Positions 59,781-64,000 of a DNA stretch of 64,000 nucleotides are shown in pieces. Location: the NCBI RefSeq assembly GCF_900101435.1, contig NZ_FMZH01000015.1:1-64000 (forward strand). The letters are read 5' to 3'. The position numbers were made by a program, and so were the translations under genes. The notes below the pieces were generated by a model that saw only the letters and a list, made by a program, of their open reading frames with translations, was not told the origin of the DNA and did no database searches. The DNA comes from Pedobacter soli (GTDB lineage Bacteria; Bacteroidota; Bacteroidia; Sphingobacteriales; Sphingobacteriaceae). How positions within the stretch are numbered: the stretch's first letter is position 1; each line of letters opens with the position of its first letter.

Positions 59781-61988
59781 TTATGCATCAAACCTCGTAA
59801 CTCCGGTAACACCTCTAACTTTTAATAAATTCTTAATCAGGTTTTCTAAATGTTCGGTATCGTTTACGAAAATCATAATCGATCCGTCAAATATCCCTTC
59901 GTTGGTATCAACCGTAATCGAGCGCATATTTACCTTAAAATCGGTAGAAATAACCCGGGTAATATTGTTAATTAAGCCCACATCATCAATACCCACAATG
60001 CGTAAACCGGTTAAGAAAGTAAGTTCCTGCTGCTTATTCCATTTGGCCTTAACTACTCTATAACCGTAATTAGACATGAGCTGAGCAGCATTCGGGCAAT
60101 TGGTTCTGTGGATTTTTATCCCTTCGCTAACCGTTACAAAACCAAACACATCGTCGCCAGGAATCGGGTTACAACATGCTGCTAGGGTATAATCTATTTT
60201 TTGCTGGTCTTCACCAATCAATAAAATGTCGTTTTCCGAGCCCTTTATTTTGTTTTTAACCATATCAACCGTTAGGTTTTCTGGTCGTTCAGGCGCACGG
60301 CTTTCTACTTCTTTTTCGCTCGACAGGTATTCTTTAATGTCTTTCAGCTCAATTTTACCTAAGGCAACATTTACGAAAAGCTCCTGTGTTGATGGCAGTT
60401 TGAAGAAATAACTCAGTTTTTGAATGTTATCAGTATTGTAGGTGATTTTTAGCGATTTCATTTTCCGCTCTAAAATCTCCTTACCATTTTCGGCAATTTT
60501 CCGTTTTTCTTCCTTTAATGAAGATTTGATTTTTGATTTCGCCTTTGCGGTAACTACGGTATTGAGCCAGTCTTCTTTAGGTGTTTGCTTGCTTGAGGTA
60601 ATGATTTCTACCTGATCCCCATTTTGCAGCTTGTAAGAAATAGGTACGAGTTTGTGGTTAACCTTGGCACCAATACAGGTTGCACCTACATCGGTATGGA
60701 TTTCGAAAGCAAAATCTAAAGCGGTGGCGCCCAGCGGTAGCTGGATTAAAGCTCCTTTTGGGGTGAAAATGAAAATCTCATCAGAAAAGAGGTTCATTTT
60801 AAAATCATCAAGGAAATCTAAGGCATTGGCTTCAGGATTGCTCAGCATTTCGCGTACTTTCTGAATCCATTGGTCAAGCCCGTTATCGTTGCTCGATTCT
60901 TTGTATTTCCAGTGTGCCGCGAAACCTTTTTCGGCAATTTCGTTCATTCTTTGGGTACGGATTTGTACTTCTACCCACTGACCACGTGGCCCCATTACGG
61001 TAGTGTGTAGACTTTCGTAACCATTTCCTTTTGGCGATGAAACCCAGTCGCGCAAACGATCAGGATTGGGACGGTATAAATCGGTTACAATCGAATAGGC
61101 TTTCCAGCAGTCTGCTTTTTCATTTTCTGGTGCCGAATCGAGGATAATCCGGATGGCAAAAAGATCGTACACCTCCTCAAATGGGATGTTTTTCTTTTTC
61201 ATTTTATTCCAGATGGAATGGATCGATTTTGGCCTGCCGTACACATCAGCAACCAGGCCTTGTTCGTGCACAATTTCATCAATCGGCTCTACGAACTTTT
61301 TGATAAACAGCGCCCGTTCTGCTTTTTTCTCGTTAAGTTTCTTGGCAATAAACTTATAAGTATCAGGATCGAGATATTTCATGGAAAGATCTTCGAGCTC
61401 TGATTTTATGGCATATAAACCCAAACGATGGGCGAGGGGTGCATATAGATAAATGGTTTCTGATGCGATTTTAAGTTGCTTGTGTCGCGGCATAAAATCC
61501 ATCGTCCGCATGTTGTGCAGGCGGTCGGCCAGTTTAATCAAAATTACCCTTACATCATCTGCCAGGGTAAGCAGCATTTTACGGAAGTTTTCGGCCTGTA
61601 AAGAGCTGTTGGTATCAAAAACGCCCGAAATTTTGGTTAAGCCATCTATAATTTTGGCGGTTTTCTTGCCAAATTCACGTTCAATATCTTCGAGTGTAAT
61701 GTCGGTATCTTCTACCACATCGTGCAGCAGCGCACACACAATAGAGGTAGTTCCCAAACCAATTTCTTCGGCGGCAATTTGGGCAACGGCAATAGGATGA
61801 TAAATATAAGGCTCGCCCGATTTACGGCGCATATCTTTATGGCTTTCGAGTGCCATATCAAAAGCTTTGCGGATTTCTTTCTTATCGCCCTTTTGTAAAG
61901 TAGATTTACTGGCGCGTAATAATGCCCTGTATCTTTTAAGAATCTCTTGCTTTTCTGCCTCTAAATCAATCACTAACTCTGTTTTCAT
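59781..61988 (-). CDS. Bifunctional (p)ppGpp synthetase/hydrolase, RelA/SpoT family
   Basis: The 735-residue protein has an intact HD hydrolase domain (His64, HD 89-90, ED 93-94, LADRLHN 153-159) and a synthetase domain (RPKSIHSIWNKM 252-263, YDLFAIRII 274-282 with the catalytic Asp, GYESLHTT 323-330, Glu340 in VEVQIRT). A TGS domain (about 395-460) and a C-terminal ACT domain follow. It makes and breaks the stringent alarmone. Being the only such gene in the window and bifunctional by motif, it is the long RSH enzyme typical of Bacteroidota. Confidence 0.97.
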   Translation of the reverse strand: MKTELVIDLEAEKQEILKRYRALLRASKSTLQKGDKKEIRKAFDMALESHKDMRRKSGEPYIYHPIAVAQIAAEEIGLGTTSIVCALLHDVVEDTDITLEDIEREFGKKTAKIIDGLTKISGVFDTNSSLQAENFRKMLLTLADDVRVILIKLADRLHNMRTMDFMPRHKQLKIASETIYLYAPLAHRLGLYAIKSELEDLSMKYLDPDTYKFIAKKLNEKKAERALFIKKFVEPIDEIVHEQGLVADVYGRPKSIHSIWNKMKKKNIPFEEVYDLFAIRIILDSAPENEKADCWKAYSIVTDLYRPNPDRLRDWVSSPKGNGYESLHTTVMGPRGQWVEVQIRTQRMNEIAEKGFAAHWKYKESSNDNGLDQWIQKVREMLSNPEANALDFLDDFKMNLFSDEIFIFTPKGALIQLPLGATALDFAFEIHTDVGATCIGAKVNHKLVPISYKLQNGDQVEIITSSKQTPKEDWLNTVVTAKAKSKIKSSLKEEKRKIAENGKEILERKMKSLKITYNTDNIQKLSYFFKLPSTQELFVNVALGKIELKDIKEYLSSEKEVESRAPERPENLTVDMVKNKIKGSENDILLIGEDQQKIDYTLAACCNPIPGDDVFGFVTVSEGIKIHRTNCPNAAQLMSNYGYRVVKAKWNKQQELTFLTGLRIVGIDDVGLINNITRVISTDFKVNMRSITVDTNEGIFDGSIMIFVNDTEHLENLIKNLLKVRGVTGVTRFDA

Positions 61989-62097
61989 TTGTATTTTTTG
62001 CGTAAAAATTGCGTCTTATTTATGAATAAAACTTATATTAGTTCTGTGGAACAACTAATATATGAAATAACACCTAACTTTGTAAAAGTATAAATTT

Positions 62098-62712
62098 ATG
62101 AAAATTAAAGGGCTCTTTTTTCTTTGTATTGTAATGATTTATGGTGTTTCACTGCAGGCGCAGGAACCAGCTGCCCCGGTATTTCCTAAATTAGGTAAGA
62201 ACGATACAATAAGAGTAGCCTCTACGAACGATAATGGGATCATGATTCCATGGATGCAGTTGCAGGATGTGACGATATTCGCCCCGCGGATATGGAAATC
62301 TCCGGCCGAGCAGGCAGCTTACAATCGTTTAAGGTACAATGTGTTAAAAGTAATGCCCTATGCTTTGTTTGCCAAACGCAGGTATGAGCAACTGGAGCAG
62401 GATTTAGCCAAAACGGCAGAAAAAAAGGAACAAAAACAACTGGTTAAACAATGTGATAAAGAAATTAAAGACATGTTTAACCGCGAAATAAAGGAATTAA
62501 CGATTACCCAGGGACAGATTTTAACGAAACTGATTGATCGCGAAGTTGGCCGCACTACCTACGATATTGTTAAACAGACTAAAGGTGGCTTTGCCGCGTT
62601 TTCATATCAGATTGTTGCCCGTGTGGTTGGCCACAATTTAAAAAGCACTTACGATCCGACGGAGGATAGGGATATCGAATCCATTATCCGCACTTCGGGT
62701 TTTTATCAATAA
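62098..62712 (+). CDS. DUF4294 exported protein
   Basis: The 204-residue protein has a signal peptide (1-21, ending LQAQ) and a DUF4294 domain (IMIPWMQLQDVTIFAPRIWK, RLRYNVLKVMPYALFAKRRY), found almost only in Bacteroidota. A coiled-coil-like charged helix (about 90-135) is present. Function is unknown. It starts a plus-strand group with the peroxidase and bshB1 genes; a TAACTTTG -7 element at 62075-62082 lies just upstream. Confidence 0.85.
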   Translation: MKIKGLFFLCIVMIYGVSLQAQEPAAPVFPKLGKNDTIRVASTNDNGIMIPWMQLQDVTIFAPRIWKSPAEQAAYNRLRYNVLKVMPYALFAKRRYEQLEQDLAKTAEKKEQKQLVKQCDKEIKDMFNREIKELTITQGQILTKLIDREVGRTTYDIVKQTKGGFAAFSYQIVARVVGHNLKSTYDPTEDRDIESIIRTSGFYQ

Positions 62713-62719
62713 AATAATA

Positions 62720-63232
62720 ATGCAGGAAAGCATTCCGAATATTTATCCCTTTAAGGTTAAGAAAATTAATGGCGAAGATCAGCCTTTATCTGCCTACCGG
62801 AATAAAGTAGTACTCATCGTAAATACCGCATCAGCCTGTGGCTTTACCCCGCAACTGAAAGAATTACAGCAATTGAAAGACGAAATCAATCATCCCGACT
62901 TCGAGATATTAGGTTTCCCTACCAACGATTTTGGTCAGCAGGAGCCTTTGGATGGTAACGATATCACCTCCTTTTGCGAAGTTAATTATGGAGTTCAGTT
63001 TCCGGTTTTTGATAAAATAATGGTGCGTGGCAAACTGATGCATCCACTTTACCAGTTTTTGAGCGATAAAAAACAAAACCATAAACTGAGTTCGAAACCC
63101 CGCTGGAATTTTCATAAATACCTGCTAAACCGAAATGGCGAACTGGTAGATTTTTATCTGCCTTTTACCAAACCTTTAAGTACAAAAATCAAGAAGAAAA
63201 TTCAGCAACTGCTGAATCAAAATGCCCGTTAA
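62720..63232 (+). CDS. Glutathione peroxidase-family thiol peroxidase
   Basis: The 170-residue protein is a Cys-type GPx: peroxidatic Cys40 in VNTASACGFTPQ, GFPTNDFGQQEP with the catalytic Gln, and KPRWNFHKYLLN with the catalytic Trp and Asn. A second, resolving Cys (SFCEVNYG) suggests a two-cysteine, thioredoxin-dependent enzyme. It reduces peroxides in the cytoplasm. It lies 7 bases after the DUF4294 gene and 5 before bshB1. Confidence 0.93.
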   Translation: MQESIPNIYPFKVKKINGEDQPLSAYRNKVVLIVNTASACGFTPQLKELQQLKDEINHPDFEILGFPTNDFGQQEPLDGNDITSFCEVNYGVQFPVFDKIMVRGKLMHPLYQFLSDKKQNHKLSSKPRWNFHKYLLNRNGELVDFYLPFTKPLSTKIKKKIQQLLNQNAR

Positions 63233-63237
63233 AACTT

Positions 63238-63954
63238 ATGAAATTAGATATATTAGTTATAGCCGTTCATCCTGACGATGCTGAGCTTTGCTGTTCAGGA
63301 ACAATTTTAAAACATATTGCACAAGGTAAAAAGGTTGGTATTGTTGATCTTACCCGTGGCGAGCTGGGTACACGCGGTACTGCCGAAACCCGTGATGAAG
63401 AAGCTGCAGATTCGGCCAAAATATTAGGATTGCATGTGCGCGAAAATCTCGGTATGCGCGATGGCTTTTTCCAGAATGATGAGTTCCATCGTTTAGAGGT
63501 GGTTAAAGTGATCCGTAAATATCAGCCTGAAATTATTTTAAGTAATGCTTTGGAAGATCGTCACCCAGACCATGGAAGGGCAGGTGACCTGGTTTTCGAT
63601 TCCGTATTTTTATCGGGTTTGCCTAAAATTGAAACGGTTTTAAATGGTGTTAAACAGGAAGCGCACCGCCCGAGGTTACTTTTACAATACATTCAGGACC
63701 GTTATTTAAGGCCTGATATTATTGTTGATATTTCTGATCATATGGATACCAAAATCAAATCGATTCAGGCCTTTAAAACACAGTTTTATAATCCGGATGT
63801 AGCAGGTCAGCAGACTTATATCTCCTCTCCAGAGTTTTTTGAAAGTGTAATTGGCCGTGCAAGAGAATTCGGAAAGAGTATAGGCGCCACTTTTGGCGAG
63901 GGTTTTACTTCTAGGAAATTGTTAGGTGTTGATAACCTGTTTGACTTGAGATAG
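63238..63954 (+). CDS. bshB1: Bacillithiol biosynthesis deacetylase BshB1
   Basis: The 238-residue protein is a LmbE-like zinc deacetylase with AVHPDDAE (9-16) and RHPDHGRAG (108-116), which carry the metal ligands and catalytic Asp. The family-specific TRGELGTRGTAETRDEEA is that of BshB1, which removes the acetyl group from GlcNAc-malate in bacillithiol synthesis. Gene order with a thiol peroxidase suggests a shared redox role. bshA and bshC are not in the window. Confidence 0.95.
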   Translation: MKLDILVIAVHPDDAELCCSGTILKHIAQGKKVGIVDLTRGELGTRGTAETRDEEAADSAKILGLHVRENLGMRDGFFQNDEFHRLEVVKVIRKYQPEIILSNALEDRHPDHGRAGDLVFDSVFLSGLPKIETVLNGVKQEAHRPRLLLQYIQDRYLRPDIIVDISDHMDTKIKSIQAFKTQFYNPDVAGQQTYISSPEFFESVIGRAREFGKSIGATFGEGFTSRKLLGVDNLFDLR

Positions 63955-64000
63955 CAAAGTTATTCTTAACCATGTAAGAAATATAAGGCAACATAAGTTT

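Overview
The window is chromosomal DNA of a Bacteroidota bacterium, most likely a Sphingobacteriaceae member close to Pedobacter. The evidence is the gene content (IcmF, PafA, DUF4783, DUF4294, bacillithiol deacetylase BshB1, an SPOR protein with a CCDC81-type HU domain). Promoters carry the Bacteroidota -7 element TAnnTTTG, Shine-Dalgarno sites are scarce, and there are families of dispersed palindromic intergenic repeats. No tRNA, CRISPR array, prophage or intact insertion sequence was seen. The assignment rests on reading the sequence only; no database search was run.

Layout. 1-160: the 3' end of an rRNA operon (5S rRNA and terminator), then about 1 kb of gene-free, repeat-rich DNA. 1.1-7.1 kb: acyl-ACP desaturase, a secreted PqqB-like metallo-hydrolase coupled to the fused B12 enzyme IcmF, and a VOC protein. 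7.7-14.5 kb: alkaline phosphatase PafA, FolC, and a tightly coupled SPOR-ExbB-ExbD-TonB operon. 14.9-22.2 kb: a five-gene operon (SWIM zinc finger, DUF5691, MoxR AAA+ ATPase, DUF5682, VWA) related to E. coli yehLMPQ. This is the most interesting system in the window and its function is unknown. 22.2-27 kb: an outer-membrane barrel with a 1007-residue TPR partner. 27.5-33.9 kb: pyrR-pyrB, a class IV aminotransferase, a DCC thiol oxidoreductase, and an aldehyde dehydrogenase/DUF779 unit facing an AraC regulator. The aldehyde dehydrogenase has an in-frame nonsense codon 36 codons before its natural end. 33.9-40.7 kb: an ECF sigma operon, a GH20 hexosaminidase, ribosomal protein S1 and an SH3b protein. 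40.8-50 kb: TPM protein, DUF1080 protein, cmk, arfB, L,D-transpeptidase, lipid A deacylase LpxR, Lon and a TPR protein. 50-57.5 kb: gpmI with a lipoprotein, DUF4783, nadC, plsY, M48 lipoprotein, pabB, and a ParE-type toxin-antitoxin pair bracketed by two copies of a palindromic element. 57.7-64 kb: purA, a Fur-family regulator, the RelA/SpoT enzyme, then DUF4294, glutathione peroxidase and bshB1.

Themes. Much of the window is housekeeping (nucleotide, folate, NAD, lipid and glycolytic metabolism, translation, proteolysis, stringent response). The envelope is well represented (TonB/ExbBD, SPOR, barrel, LpxR, L,D-transpeptidase, lipoproteins). Several junctions use the overlapping stop-start TAATG, implying translational coupling. 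Many start codons were moved from the longest open frame to an internal ATG, because the upstream start is a TTG or GTG that lies outside the gene-family homology or inside a promoter element. Intergenic regions above 300 bp are dominated by repeats.
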